A stretch of 64,000 nucleotides of DNA from Nitrosospira sp. NpAV (GTDB lineage: Bacteria > Pseudomonadota > Gammaproteobacteria > Burkholderiales > Nitrosomonadaceae): contig NZ_JXQM01000019.1 of NCBI RefSeq assembly GCF_000832065.1, positions 62,001-126,000 on the forward strand, written 5' to 3'. Below, piece by piece: positions 9,019 through 18,308 of the stretch (within the stretch, counting starts at the first letter, position 1; every line of letters begins with the position of its first letter). The notes below the pieces were generated by a model. The model was not told where the DNA came from and searched no databases. It saw nothing but the letters and a program-made list of their open reading frames with translations. The position numbers were made by a program, and so were the translations under genes.

Positions 9019-9516
9019 ATGGTAGCGGCATCATCGGCATTAGGCTGGCGGGTGCGGGTCGGTGTTCCATGTGGATTCGTGCCGCTATTTGCATTGTTGT
9101 GGAGCCCGGCGATGGCGTTTGCGGAGGGACACAGAGAATATCATTGCACGCCTGACACCCAGTATGAATGTATAAGCGGCCGGTGCGAAAGGGTAACCGA
9201 TAGCTTCCAGCATGCCGAGTCATTCATTTACAACACCAAAAACAACGAACTCTCGGCGTGCCTGTGGACGAACTGCTATGCAGCGACTGCGGTGGTATTA
9301 AAAGATGAGGCTGCCGGAACGCTCACCGCGACCGGCAAATTGAAACCCGCCTTGCATCTTGGTAATGAATCCGTCATTGTTTCCTTGACGATCCGCGCCA
9401 ACCCTACCCGTGATATCTTTGGCAAAAAAGTCGATGGCTTTACCGCTGTCTGGGGCTACGGAAATAAGGGACTGACGCTGGACACCGGCAAGTGCGAGAC
9501 CCGGAAATCACCATGA
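9019..9516 (+). CDS. Small exported cysteine-containing protein
   Basis: 165 residues from the ATG; the TGA of the deacetylase abuts a TTG-ATG pair, so the two genes are probably co-translated. A long signal peptide ends near SPAMAFA. The mature part has several cysteines (HCTPDTQYECISGRCERV, ACLWTNCYAA, GKCETRKSP), consistent with disulfides in the periplasm or outside. No recognised domain. Function unknown; it may act on or bind the same glycan as the deacetylase, but that is only from position. Confidence 0.75.
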   Translation: MVAASSALGWRVRVGVPCGFVPLFALLWSPAMAFAEGHREYHCTPDTQYECISGRCERVTDSFQHAESFIYNTKNNELSACLWTNCYAATAVVLKDEAAGTLTATGKLKPALHLGNESVIVSLTIRANPTRDIFGKKVDGFTAVWGYGNKGLTLDTGKCETRKSP

Positions 9517-9782
9517 CATATCGATGGACGCTCGCGCAGGAGAATGCCGGACGATTGCATTGCCAAGCCCTTAGCAAGATTGCCGGGTAGCGGGAATTCT
9601 GTTATTCCATTTCCGGGCGATATTTCCTGCTGGGCGCGATTGCGTAAATTGACCCGGCACAATTAAATCTGATCGGCATTTAATGCTATGATGATTGACG
9701 GAACGGAGGACCTGAAGCTTCCCTTTGTACCATCAATAATCAGATTATTCTTATCCAGCATCGTTAGATCAGGGAGAAATAC

Positions 9783-10391
9783 ATGAAGCGATTAGTTCCA
9801 GGCATCATTATCTTACTCAGCTTGGCGGGTTGCGCTTCCGTCAATGAAAAATCAGCGGGCGACAACATGCAGGCGGCCGCCGCCGCCCGGGACCGGGGAG
9901 ACTGGGACGCAGCGCGCAAAATTTACGCTCGTTCGTTCACCGATGCCAATCTGGCCCAGACCAGCCCCCGCTTCAGGGCTGTTCTCCATTATGAATATGG
10001 TCGCTCCCTCGGCGTAACGTGCCATTTTAAGGAGGCGGAGCAAGAACTTACGGCTGCTCACGACCTGGACAAGAAAAGCGGAGGGGTATTTTATATCTCG
10101 CTGACAGAGTTAGGGCGCCTCAATCTTGTTCAAAAAAAATACACTGAAGCTGTCACTTACTTTGAAGGTGTCTTAACCGAATTGGAGCCCGAAATCGCCG
10201 CCAAAAAAGCGCCCGACTTCTACGTTGCCGTACTTGACGATTATGCGTTGGCCCTTTCCGGAGCCGGGCGACCGAAGAATGCTGAAACTGCCGCGAAGCA
10301 GGCTGCGGAGATCAGAGCAACCGCACCGGCGGCGCAATCATGGGCAGGCTCCGATCGCACTCCCTACGGTACGCAATGTGCCAAAACCTGA
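9783..10391 (+). CDS. TPR-like lipoprotein
   Basis: 202 residues. The signal sequence ends in the lipobox LAGC at residues ~14-17, predicting a lipid-anchored protein. Helical pairs follow with TPR-like spacing: AAAARDRGDWDAARKIYARSF, RFRAVLHYEYGRSLGVTCHFKEAEQEL, LGRLNLVQKKYTEAVTYFEGVL, DDYALALSGAGRPKNAETAAKQA. A GGGAGAAATAC ribosome site precedes the ATG. Such proteins scaffold envelope assemblies; no partner is apparent next to it. Confidence 0.85.
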   Translation: MKRLVPGIIILLSLAGCASVNEKSAGDNMQAAAAARDRGDWDAARKIYARSFTDANLAQTSPRFRAVLHYEYGRSLGVTCHFKEAEQELTAAHDLDKKSGGVFYISLTELGRLNLVQKKYTEAVTYFEGVLTELEPEIAAKKAPDFYVAVLDDYALALSGAGRPKNAETAAKQAAEIRATAPAAQSWAGSDRTPYGTQCAKT

Positions 10392-10581
10392 CGCGTCGCG
10401 CTACCTGAGCGGTATTGCCGAAAAGGGTCGAGGTTTTGCTATTCTGGCAGAGTCAGGCTGATAGTGTGGATATTCCCCCTGACCGGCCCAAAAATTATCG
10501 GAACCGGTCGTGAATGATGGCATGTGGAAGATTGTTGAGTTCTAGTTAGCGCCGCCCGCCTTTGCTGGCGAAATATCCGCG

Positions 10582-11775
10582 CTAGTCCCCTCCCGCCGCT
10601 TTCTTGCCCAGATAGGCAGCCTGGCCGAGTCCGAATATGGAAAGCAGGGTTGCATCGACATCCGGCATTGTGACCACGCGGCGGAATTCGATGTGATCCA
10701 TAAACTCAACCGCTGAGATCGCATAGATAATCACCGCCAGGATGGTGATCGCCACCATCTGAAAGTCGCCCAGGTCGGTGTGATTGGAATCGTCGGTGAC
10801 AAGATCCAGAACCTTGGGGGCATCGGCGCTGACTTTCATGTCTGTTCTGCCCTCCGCGGTGGCTTTTTCGACCTTACCCACGGTGATGGCTTTGGCGGCC
10901 GTAAAAGTGAGCACGCTGATTCCCGAGAGAATGAGCAGGTTCGGCGGGATATCCACCCCGCCTACATAGCTCCAGCCAGCCGCAAAGATGCGGTGGAATA
11001 CAATGGCGATATAAGCACTGATGACGAGCGAGAACCAGAGCAGGGTCTGAAACTTGGAACTGCTATAGCGATTGTCCGCGCCCAGGAAAAGTGCTGTCGG
11101 ATGGCCTTTGGTGAAAACGTAGGCCATAGCGAAAAGCGCCGCCATGGCGCCGAGGAGCGACCACCAGCGTGCGGCGCGACCCACCGATTTACTCTGCCAT
11201 TCGAGGGATTTCACGGAGTTGGTGCCATCCGTCGCATTCATGCCGCCGCTGCGCACATAGGTGGCCATGATGCCGTCACCGGGACGCATGGCTGATACAA
11301 GCGGCTGGAACTGGGTGCTTGTCTGGAGCGGAACATTGACTTCGTTCTCGGGCTTATCCAGGTTCCGGGTCCTGACAATGAGCCACGACATATCGGCGGC
11401 GATCTCCTTGATGGTGCCGATAATGGTCGCGCCGATAATCGTGATTTCATTTTTAAGTCTATCGCCTTTGGGCGTGGGTTCGTAAGTCAGCGAAACCAGA
11501 TCGCCAGGCTTAGGCTGGGTGAAGTAGGCCGGGCCCTGTTGATCGGGAGGAAGAAACGTCCGCACCTCTCCACTCACCGACTTTACCTCCAAGGGTTCCG
11601 CTTGAATGACGATGCCATCGAAGCGGGACGATGACATTTCCGGATTCCGCGCGGCCGATCCGGCCTGCGCCGCTCCGGTTGCGGTAACGCCAGCGGGCTG
11701 CGGTGAGTCTTGCGCGTAAAGCGGCGCCGCGATCAGAAGAAAGGCAAGGGCGGATATATATTTTGACTTGAGCAT
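10582..11775 (-). CDS. Conserved membrane protein with periplasmic N-domain, unknown function
   Basis: 397 residues. A signal peptide (residues 1-21, ending LYAQ) is followed by a soluble region rich in beta strands (residues ~45-190) and then four hydrophobic segments (near residues 195-215, 230-255, 265-285 and 335-355). The C-terminus VTMPDVDATLLSIFGLGQAAYLGKKAA recalls a conserved, uncharacterised membrane family in many bacteria. GAGGATGAGTC precedes the ATG. It lies 138 bp downstream of the 1071-aa membrane protein on the same strand, so the two may be an operon. No enzymatic motif seen. Confidence 0.8.
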   Translation of the reverse strand: MLKSKYISALAFLLIAAPLYAQDSPQPAGVTATGAAQAGSAARNPEMSSSRFDGIVIQAEPLEVKSVSGEVRTFLPPDQQGPAYFTQPKPGDLVSLTYEPTPKGDRLKNEITIIGATIIGTIKEIAADMSWLIVRTRNLDKPENEVNVPLQTSTQFQPLVSAMRPGDGIMATYVRSGGMNATDGTNSVKSLEWQSKSVGRAARWWSLLGAMAALFAMAYVFTKGHPTALFLGADNRYSSSKFQTLLWFSLVISAYIAIVFHRIFAAGWSYVGGVDIPPNLLILSGISVLTFTAAKAITVGKVEKATAEGRTDMKVSADAPKVLDLVTDDSNHTDLGDFQMVAITILAVIIYAISAVEFMDHIEFRRVVTMPDVDATLLSIFGLGQAAYLGKKAAGGD

Positions 11776-11913
11776 GACTCATCCTCGTCTGCATAGAAAA
11801 CCGGTCGCCGCCAATTTCCAGGCTTATTATGCAACATAGGTTACAACCCCGTTTAATGCAAGGAAGCGCCATTCGACAGGTCTTTCCTATGCGGTATCAG
11901 GCTTTCCGGTTCC

Positions 11914-14900
11914 TCAGAATGCCGTCGCCAGATACTCGAACAAGAGAATAAGGCCATACCCCCCCGAGGGCAGCGCTATCGCGGCACCGAATACCGGATG
12001 CTTTGTGAACGGCAGAAAGGCGCCCTTTTGATTGTCCCTGATCGCCTCCAGTGTCCACTCGATCTCTTCCTTTTGCGATTCCTCATCCGCTGCTTGATCC
12101 GGTATTTCAATAAGCTTCTTTTCCAGCCGCTTGATGGCCTCTTGTTTGGCCATTTCGGCGGAATGCCGCAATGCCATGGCGTTGACAAAGAGAAGTGCCG
12201 CATTGACGGTGAAAATGATGCCAAGCGTGGCCGGAAAACCCCAATGGTCGAAGTAGTTGTGGCGGGCCATTGCCAGAAGAAACATGATGACAAAGGGAAA
12301 ATAGATGAAATTGCCGATAACCTTTGTTCGCTCGGCAATCAATTCAATGCCGAGCCATTCATCCAGATTTTCTTTGTCCATGCCCGCGCTTGTGCCTTGC
12401 CCGCGTTCCCTGGCTATTTTTGTAAACCTGCCATGGGCCCACTGGATTCTTTTTATGGCAACACAATCAACCCATCTGCGGCACAGACGTGTCGCGTCTA
12501 TCACATAGAATATCAGGATCAGCATGATGATCACGCTCAGGATTATGATGGCATCGTTAATCTCAAAGCAGCCTTCGCCTCGGCAGGGCGTGTTGGGAAA
12601 ACCGAAAAGGACCGTCATCAGGAATGCAAAAAACAGCGCAAGCGCCACCTGCGGCGTGCATCGCATGGCGAGATTCCCCAATTGGCCGAGTACCGCGTAT
12701 TCCTGCCAAAGATGCGCGGCATGGACATGATCAGCTTCTTGTGGCCGCCAGGCGTGTATTCCCACGCTGCGGCGAGGCGACCACGTGGATAAACCGGGGG
12801 GTTCGCAGTCCAGTTTATCCGCTGGCTTGGCGTCTTCGTCTTTGAGATTGAAGTCATGCGCGAGAATACGCTCATTATCTTTCATCTTTCGCCAGGAATA
12901 GCTGAGGAAAGCCACGCTCATCCCGATTGCGAGCAGGCAAATTGACGCTGCCGGCCATGCGCTGATTCCCTCGGTCAGCGTGAACGGCTCGTTTTCCGCC
13001 GGATTCGGCATCATCGAGGTCACCCATGCCACCACGCCGTAAGTTGCCGCACCGGCCACGGCGAGCCCCAGCCAAAACAACCTGTTCGAGGCAAGCTTGA
13101 GGCAGGCATCCGCCACCGCACTGCTGATCAGCATGGCGACGAGGCCAAGCGCAATAGCCGCAAGGGCCGCCCCGGCTATCCATTTCAGATTTCGGCCGGC
13201 GCTGGAGTCCGCCTCCAGATCCGGACGCGGCGCATGAATGCTTAAGTAATCCGAATCCTGTGAGTTGCCATTTGTACTGATATCGTCGGTGGCGCCGGTA
13301 CTGATGTCAAAGGCGCCATGCCGTCCAATTTCATACAATCTTGGCGCCGCATTCCCTGAAAATATCATCGGCTCCGGCTCCTTACCCGCCATCGTGCTCA
13401 ACTGGAAACAATCCGGACAATCCGCGCTTGCCGAGAAGTGCTCCAAAGCCCATAAGGCGGTATAAAACAGCGACGTCTGGTAGTTATCGCGGAATGGAGG
13501 AATGTGTGTTTGCAGCGTTCGCTGGAGCTCCAGTCCGAAGTGCGATGCGACAATGAGATTTCGGGTAAATTGCCACTGAGGAGGGTAAGCCAATCTCGCG
13601 TTAAGATCGGTAGTGAAAAAGATGGCGCGGGGGAATATCTGTCGCAGCGCCTGCAGAATCAAAAGCTTGTCATAGACATCGCTGCCCAGCACGCCGATTG
13701 CCTTGAACTCCTGTCCGCTTCGCACCTCCTCCTGTTTCAAAGCCGCCGCCAGCCTGAGGAGATAGTCCAGTTGACTGCGGCCTTCGGGGCGCTGCCCCGT
13801 GTTCTGCGGAGTATCCTGGAGCTTGCCTTCATACCATGCCTTCACCCTGGCCTGGATCCCCTCCGTTTTTTTGTCATCCTCTTTGGTCGGCAATTCACCA
13901 TCCAGGCCCGCGAGGTATGAGTGCGGGGTAATCCAGCCGGGCCATTCGTCGCGGCGCAATTTATTGATTTCGGATTCCAGTGCCGGGCCGGCCTTGCCGG
14001 AGCCGTTATTCATCGCGACCGCCGCAAAAGTGCGTGGAAGCGAACGGCCATAAAGGGTATCCCATTCCGAAATCAACGCAATTTTTGGATTGCAATCCTT
14101 GTCAGGGCAAGGCTTCAAATCAACCTGGCGGCGCTTCAATTCCTGGAGAAGGTACTCCGCCAGCATGGCATCCGTTGCGATCGTCCTGATGAATTCGATT
14201 CTTGGGTACTTGAATAGCTGCTCCACGGTACTTTTCATTTCCTGGCCGCCGCTGGACGAACCGGATAAGCCGGGTGCGCCAGACTGGCCGGGCAGATCAT
14301 CCAGCAAAAAGGTGTCCTCCGCCGTTACCCAGGGGGAAAAGAGTTTGAGATGTTTTAACGTGCTGAAAAGCGGCTTCGCAAGCAGATTGGATTGCATGTT
14401 GCGCAATTCCTTCAGCATGGCGCTCAAGGTCGCGGAGCTTCGTGGTCCCAGTACACTGTATACGGGCTCTATTTGCGGCAGGCTTTTGCCGAGCGCTTCA
14501 TCGAGATGGGCCAGCAGATTATCCAGCCGCACGAAATCCTGGTCTTTGAGCCATACGACCAGAACGTGCTTGCCAACCTCCGTATTCCGAAGTTTCGCCT
14601 TCGGGATGAACAGCTCGACTGGGACCAGCAGGGAAGATGCATCGGTCTCCAGCGTTTTTTCCTGCTCCCACTTGAATAACCGGATGTGTTCGCCGGATTC
14701 GGGCACATAACCCGCCGCACCGAGCGCCGAAACCATGGCGTAGCGGTCCTTGAGCCGGGACTCGACACTACTGACATAGGGGCTTCCATCCACAAACACG
14801 GGCAATATGCGCAAACCGGATGAGATGCCGGATTTCTTGATGACCTTGATCAGGTTATTCAGTGTATGCGGATCGTCTTTCAACCCCGGACGTTTCGGCT

Positions 14901-15129
14901 GTTTCGCTTCCTGGAGCCGGTGCGTTTCGACGGCTTCGAAGGGGTCCTGCCATAGACGCGCCTGCACCAGGCCCTCCTCCAAGAATACTTTGCTTGCCGC
15001 TTCCTTGTCGATAGGCCGGGAGGTTCTCAGCGAAATTCCCTCATAGATGAGGAAACTGCTTATGATCGCCACCACCGCGAAGATCCCGGCGAGCGGCAGT
15101 TTGGATTTTTCGTCTTGTTGTTCCGCCAT
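11914..15129 (-). CDS. Large multi-pass membrane protein with long N-terminal soluble region, unknown function
   Basis: 1071 residues from the ATG; a GTG ten codons upstream (15159) is an alternative and neither has a clear ribosome site. One N-terminal membrane anchor (residues ~10-25) is followed by ~620 soluble residues, probably extracytoplasmic, then about eight hydrophobic segments from ~residue 645 to the end. The soluble part has alternating alpha/beta stretches: KIALISEWDTLYGRSLPRTFA, AIGVLGSDVYDKLLILQALRQIFPRAIFFTTD and TRNLIVASHFGL. These remind me of periplasmic-binding-protein-like folds, but I cannot name a family. A large insertion between helices carries HAWRPQEADHVHAAHLWQEY. 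Likely co-transcribed with the 397-aa gene downstream. Confidence 0.75.
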   Translation of the reverse strand: MAEQQDEKSKLPLAGIFAVVAIISSFLIYEGISLRTSRPIDKEAASKVFLEEGLVQARLWQDPFEAVETHRLQEAKQPKRPGLKDDPHTLNNLIKVIKKSGISSGLRILPVFVDGSPYVSSVESRLKDRYAMVSALGAAGYVPESGEHIRLFKWEQEKTLETDASSLLVPVELFIPKAKLRNTEVGKHVLVVWLKDQDFVRLDNLLAHLDEALGKSLPQIEPVYSVLGPRSSATLSAMLKELRNMQSNLLAKPLFSTLKHLKLFSPWVTAEDTFLLDDLPGQSGAPGLSGSSSGGQEMKSTVEQLFKYPRIEFIRTIATDAMLAEYLLQELKRRQVDLKPCPDKDCNPKIALISEWDTLYGRSLPRTFAAVAMNNGSGKAGPALESEINKLRRDEWPGWITPHSYLAGLDGELPTKEDDKKTEGIQARVKAWYEGKLQDTPQNTGQRPEGRSQLDYLLRLAAALKQEEVRSGQEFKAIGVLGSDVYDKLLILQALRQIFPRAIFFTTDLNARLAYPPQWQFTRNLIVASHFGLELQRTLQTHIPPFRDNYQTSLFYTALWALEHFSASADCPDCFQLSTMAGKEPEPMIFSGNAAPRLYEIGRHGAFDISTGATDDISTNGNSQDSDYLSIHAPRPDLEADSSAGRNLKWIAGAALAAIALGLVAMLISSAVADACLKLASNRLFWLGLAVAGAATYGVVAWVTSMMPNPAENEPFTLTEGISAWPAASICLLAIGMSVAFLSYSWRKMKDNERILAHDFNLKDEDAKPADKLDCEPPGLSTWSPRRSVGIHAWRPQEADHVHAAHLWQEYAVLGQLGNLAMRCTPQVALALFFAFLMTVLFGFPNTPCRGEGCFEINDAIIILSVIIMLILIFYVIDATRLCRRWVDCVAIKRIQWAHGRFTKIARERGQGTSAGMDKENLDEWLGIELIAERTKVIGNFIYFPFVIMFLLAMARHNYFDHWGFPATLGIIFTVNAALLFVNAMALRHSAEMAKQEAIKRLEKKLIEIPDQAADEESQKEEIEWTLEAIRDNQKGAFLPFTKHPVFGAAIALPSGGYGLILLFEYLATAF

Positions 15130-15236
15130 ATAATAGGTTTTTTTGGCAGGGCCACGCACGCGTATGATGGTGCGCCGACATTACTTATAACATGAATAGC
15201 GGTAAAAGCACTTCAATGCCTATAACATAGGCTTGC

Positions 15237-15262
15237 GTCGGATTACGCTGCGCTGATCCGAC
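15237..15262. repeat. Palindromic repeat GTCGGAT/ATCCGAC
   Basis: An inverted variant of the 4941-4966 palindrome: arms GTCGGAT and ATCCGAC around TACGCTGCGCTG. It sits in the spacer between the flavodoxin-like gene and the large membrane protein, both on the minus strand. Confidence 0.75.
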
Positions 15263-15306
15263 CTGCAATAACTTGCCTTTTCATATGCAGTCTCACCATG
15301 CAGCAA

Positions 15307-15936
15307 CTATCCCCAAACCCGCCCAGATCGGGGGGTGTCGATCTGGTAATCCGTGGCGTGGCGCTTGAAGAAATCCCGGCCAAACTGCTGGGCGCGCACG
15401 AGGGGCTGATCAGGATCCCGCGCTACATCGGCCCGAGAGTTTCCGTAGCCGTGGACCAGGCCGACGAAAGTCGACCGCGTGTAGCGGCTATATTCCTGGA
15501 TCTGCTGGACGATTCCGGCCGAAACAGTCGGAAATGTCTCCTCCGAACTCAAAATCAGGCCGATTCGCTTTCCCATCATGCGCTCCACGACCGAAGGCGA
15601 TTGCGGATAGGAGGCGGCAATGTAACAAAACATGCGATCGAAGAAGGCCTTGAGCTGGGACGACATGCCGTACCAGTAAATGGGTGTCGCCGCGATGAAG
15701 CCATCGGCGGGCAGGAACTCCTCCAGAAACGCAGACCGAAACCCATCCTCGATCGCGCATTCGCCGTCAACTTTCCGGCATTGTCGGCAATCCTTAAGAA
15801 AGCTGGTGACAACATCGTCGGCGAACAGGACCTTTGCCTCATGGCCGGATTCCTCCAGACCTTTCGCTGCCGCCTGTGCCAATGCGGCTGAATTGCCATT
15901 TCGCCGGGGGCTGGAGCTGAAAACCAATGCCTGCAT
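15307..15936 (-). CDS. Flavodoxin-like NAD(P)H-dependent FMN reductase
   Basis: 209 residues from the ATG preceded by GGGAGGA. The N-terminal FMN phosphate loop reads SSSPRRNGNSAALAQ, followed by CRQCRKVDGECAIEDGF, a cysteine motif common in the iron-sulfur flavoprotein/multimeric flavodoxin group, and the second FMN loop ATPIYWYGMSSQLKAFFDR. The third motif is VHGYGNS. A cytosolic flavin-dependent reductase of quinones or other acceptors is likely; the physiological substrate is unknown. The cysteines are too few to state an iron-sulfur cluster. Confidence 0.87.
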   Translation of the reverse strand: MQALVFSSSPRRNGNSAALAQAAAKGLEESGHEAKVLFADDVVTSFLKDCRQCRKVDGECAIEDGFRSAFLEEFLPADGFIAATPIYWYGMSSQLKAFFDRMFCYIAASYPQSPSVVERMMGKRIGLILSSEETFPTVSAGIVQQIQEYSRYTRSTFVGLVHGYGNSRADVARDPDQPLVRAQQFGRDFFKRHATDYQIDTPRSGRVWG

Positions 15937-16144
15937 GTATCCTCCCTGGTAGGGCATTCGGCACCCCGCGGAGATGTTACTTGCAATTGAATTAGCCAGT
16001 CAAATTATGTAGGCTGGAACAGGCAAATAAACTGTCCGGAATTACGCCCCGCTCTCATATGGGGCCTGCTTCGGCGGATTTTCATGCATATGGATTACGT
16101 TCATATCCACCCGCTCAAGTACGGTATGCCCAGTTTGAAGACTT

Positions 16145-18154
16145 TTAATGATGGGCCTGGCTTACGCGTCCCGCGCCATCCGGCAAGGCGATGCGGACGT
16201 TTTGCATCATTCCCTGGTCTTCATGGTCGAGGATATGGCAGTGCAGCACGAATTCGCCGATATAGCGCTGATAACGGGTGCGCACCACCAGCGTGTACTG
16301 GCCGGGCGGCTTGCCTGGCGGTACCAGGTTTTTCACCCATAGCGTATCTTTCCACACGCCCTTCAGCGCACGGTATTGCGGGTCGGGTGCATCAATGGCA
16401 TCCACGGCGTCCGGTGTGCTGACGTCCTTTCCGTTGGGGTCCAGAATCTTGACGATCTGGAAAGGGTTGACATGTATATGAAAGGGGTGGCTGACGAAAT
16501 CGGACTTCAACGTCCACTCGTCCACGCCGCCCAATGTAAGCACCCGGTCGATCCTGCCCGGATCATAGGGTTTGCCGTTCACCTGGAACTCCACCGGATT
16601 CTTGTTGACGTCTATATTGAAGCGGAGTTCCTGGGTGCCGGTAACCTCATCATCCTTGATGTCGGCATGCGGCACGAATTTGGTTAGCTTCAAGCCATGG
16701 CGCAGGTCGCTTGCCACCCTGGACTGGATGGGTTCAGGCATGTTGAGCCTGGCCGCAGCGACGAGCTCCCGGGTCAGATAGGCAGTGATGTCCCGAGGAA
16801 CGGAGTGGCCTTGCTCGACGGTGACGAGGCCCAGCAGTTGGCGTGACGGGGGAGCCTGTTCCACACTCGCAGATGGCGGGGCGGCATCGTCAATCACGCA
16901 GTAGACGCCCGCTTGAGGAAAAACCATCAGCGTGTCCCAGCGATAGGCGGGTTGATAGACAGTGACATCGGTCTTGATCACGGCCTTTGTGGTCAGCCCG
17001 TCGGCCGCGATCAAGTGTTGTGGCAGCGCGGGACCGGTGCAGTTCTCTTGCACATACGCGTTATGTTGGGCCGCCGTCAACAGGGTGGGGCTGCGGCCGC
17101 CCGCCTTGAGTTTGCGGAACTGTAGATTGATAGTGTCGCGAACACCGCCATGGATGACTCGCCAGCGTTCAATCTGCCCCGTCCTGGCGCCGCTGAAGGT
17201 GGGGAGAATCTGGCCGTTGATACTGGTATAGCGGCCCGAAGCAGGCCACGTTCCGGGGCCGAACTGATCGTATCCCTCGACACCGCCGACATCGCCCGGA
17301 TCGCATTTGTAGCTGCCATCCGCATTTGTCTTGATCTTCCCCTGCGCGTCGCGGCAAGCGTACTGGATCTGCTGCATAACCAGCAAACGCTCGGTAAAAG
17401 GCTGGGTACCGGTGGGCACGAGCAAGGTATCGATATCGCCGTTCGCCTCCTGCGACGGGAAACGCGTGCCCCGGATGATGAGTGCCCCAGCCATGCCGCT
17501 GCCCACCTGCAATGCGGTGGAGCCATGCCGATGTGTGTGATACCAGAATGTGCCCGCCGGATGGTCGGACGGTACCTTGTATTCATACTGGAAGCTGACA
17601 CCAGGATTGATGGAGATAAGCACGTTGTCGCCATTGCCCGCGGGATTCACCCACAGGCCGTGCGTATGCAGGTTCGTACCGTTGAAGCAGTGGGGTATGT
17701 TGACGTCCTTGCTCTCCTTGGTGCAGCTGGGGTCCGGCGGGAGCTGATTATGCAATGTCATGCGGATCGTCTCACCAGGGAGGATGGAGATGGTGGGCGA
17801 CACGTAAGGAACGTCAGGATTGACCTCCTTGCCTTGGTAGCTTCGCAATCTCACTGCGTCGTAACGTTGCTCGGCGGGATTCCAGATCTTGCCATTGGTA
17901 TAGGTGACGTTCAGATCCAATGCCGCCTCCGCCGCTGGCGCGGGCATGCCCCCGGGTGCGGCCATGCGCGCTTCAGGGCGCGGTCCAGCCGGGCGGATGA
18001 TCTCCAGCAATGGCGGGTTTTCAACCACGCGAGGGCTTTCCAATGGATCTTCCGGCTGGGCATTCGCCAGGGATGCCAGGGCGCACAATGCGAATGCGGA
18101 CAGCGTGGAGACGCGGAACGGAATTAAACCTGAATCCGGTAGTTGATCGCTCAT
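16145..18154 (-). CDS. Multicopper oxidase (laccase/CotA-like)
   Basis: 669 residues. All four copper-ligand motifs are present: NLHTHGLWV, FWYHTHRHG, HPFHIHVNPFQ and FVLHCHILDHEDQGMM, so type 1 and trinuclear centres should be complete. A hydrophobic signal (STLSAFALCALASLANAQ) predicts export. The first nine codons, MSDQLPDSG, lie inside a dispersed repeat (18129-18154), and no other plausible start exists between it and the signal peptide, so the repeat appears to supply the start codon. It is the last gene of a minus-strand tyrosinase-lipoprotein-oxidase set. It could oxidise phenols, bilirubin-like compounds, Cu(I) or Mn(II); sequence does not decide. Confidence 0.93.
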   Translation of the reverse strand: MSDQLPDSGLIPFRVSTLSAFALCALASLANAQPEDPLESPRVVENPPLLEIIRPAGPRPEARMAAPGGMPAPAAEAALDLNVTYTNGKIWNPAEQRYDAVRLRSYQGKEVNPDVPYVSPTISILPGETIRMTLHNQLPPDPSCTKESKDVNIPHCFNGTNLHTHGLWVNPAGNGDNVLISINPGVSFQYEYKVPSDHPAGTFWYHTHRHGSTALQVGSGMAGALIIRGTRFPSQEANGDIDTLLVPTGTQPFTERLLVMQQIQYACRDAQGKIKTNADGSYKCDPGDVGGVEGYDQFGPGTWPASGRYTSINGQILPTFSGARTGQIERWRVIHGGVRDTINLQFRKLKAGGRSPTLLTAAQHNAYVQENCTGPALPQHLIAADGLTTKAVIKTDVTVYQPAYRWDTLMVFPQAGVYCVIDDAAPPSASVEQAPPSRQLLGLVTVEQGHSVPRDITAYLTRELVAAARLNMPEPIQSRVASDLRHGLKLTKFVPHADIKDDEVTGTQELRFNIDVNKNPVEFQVNGKPYDPGRIDRVLTLGGVDEWTLKSDFVSHPFHIHVNPFQIVKILDPNGKDVSTPDAVDAIDAPDPQYRALKGVWKDTLWVKNLVPPGKPPGQYTLVVRTRYQRYIGEFVLHCHILDHEDQGMMQNVRIALPDGAGRVSQAHH

Positions 18155-18236
18155 TTAATAGATCAGTAATAATGATTAATAAAAATATTTCATGTTATTT
18201 GACTCTCACCTTCTGGGTGAGACCGCCACAGGGTGA
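18129..18236 (-). repeat. Long copy of the start-associated repeat, spanning the oxidase start
   Basis: About 108 bp align with 6523-6630: CCTGAATCCGGTAGTTGA, then CGCTCATTTAATAGATCAGT, an A+T-rich tract, and the hairpin CTCACC-TTCTGG-GTGAG whose stem is kept although a loop base changed. Read on the minus strand it offers a hairpin, an A+T-rich promoter-like region with TATTAA, then the ATG used by the multicopper oxidase. Confidence 0.75.
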
Positions 18237-18308
18237 TTAGAGCAATAGCGGATTCACAAAACCGTCGCGTACCCGGTAACGCGTGTTTCCCAAGTGCCCG
18301 CCAGGCTG

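Noticed and set aside
11998-12792. 264-codon plus-strand frame opposite the large membrane protein
   Set aside because: Shadow of a hydrophobic gene, rich in histidine and cysteine, no start signal.
17150-18127. 325-codon plus-strand frame opposite the multicopper oxidase
   Set aside because: The copper motifs are on the other strand; this frame has no ribosome site or family match.
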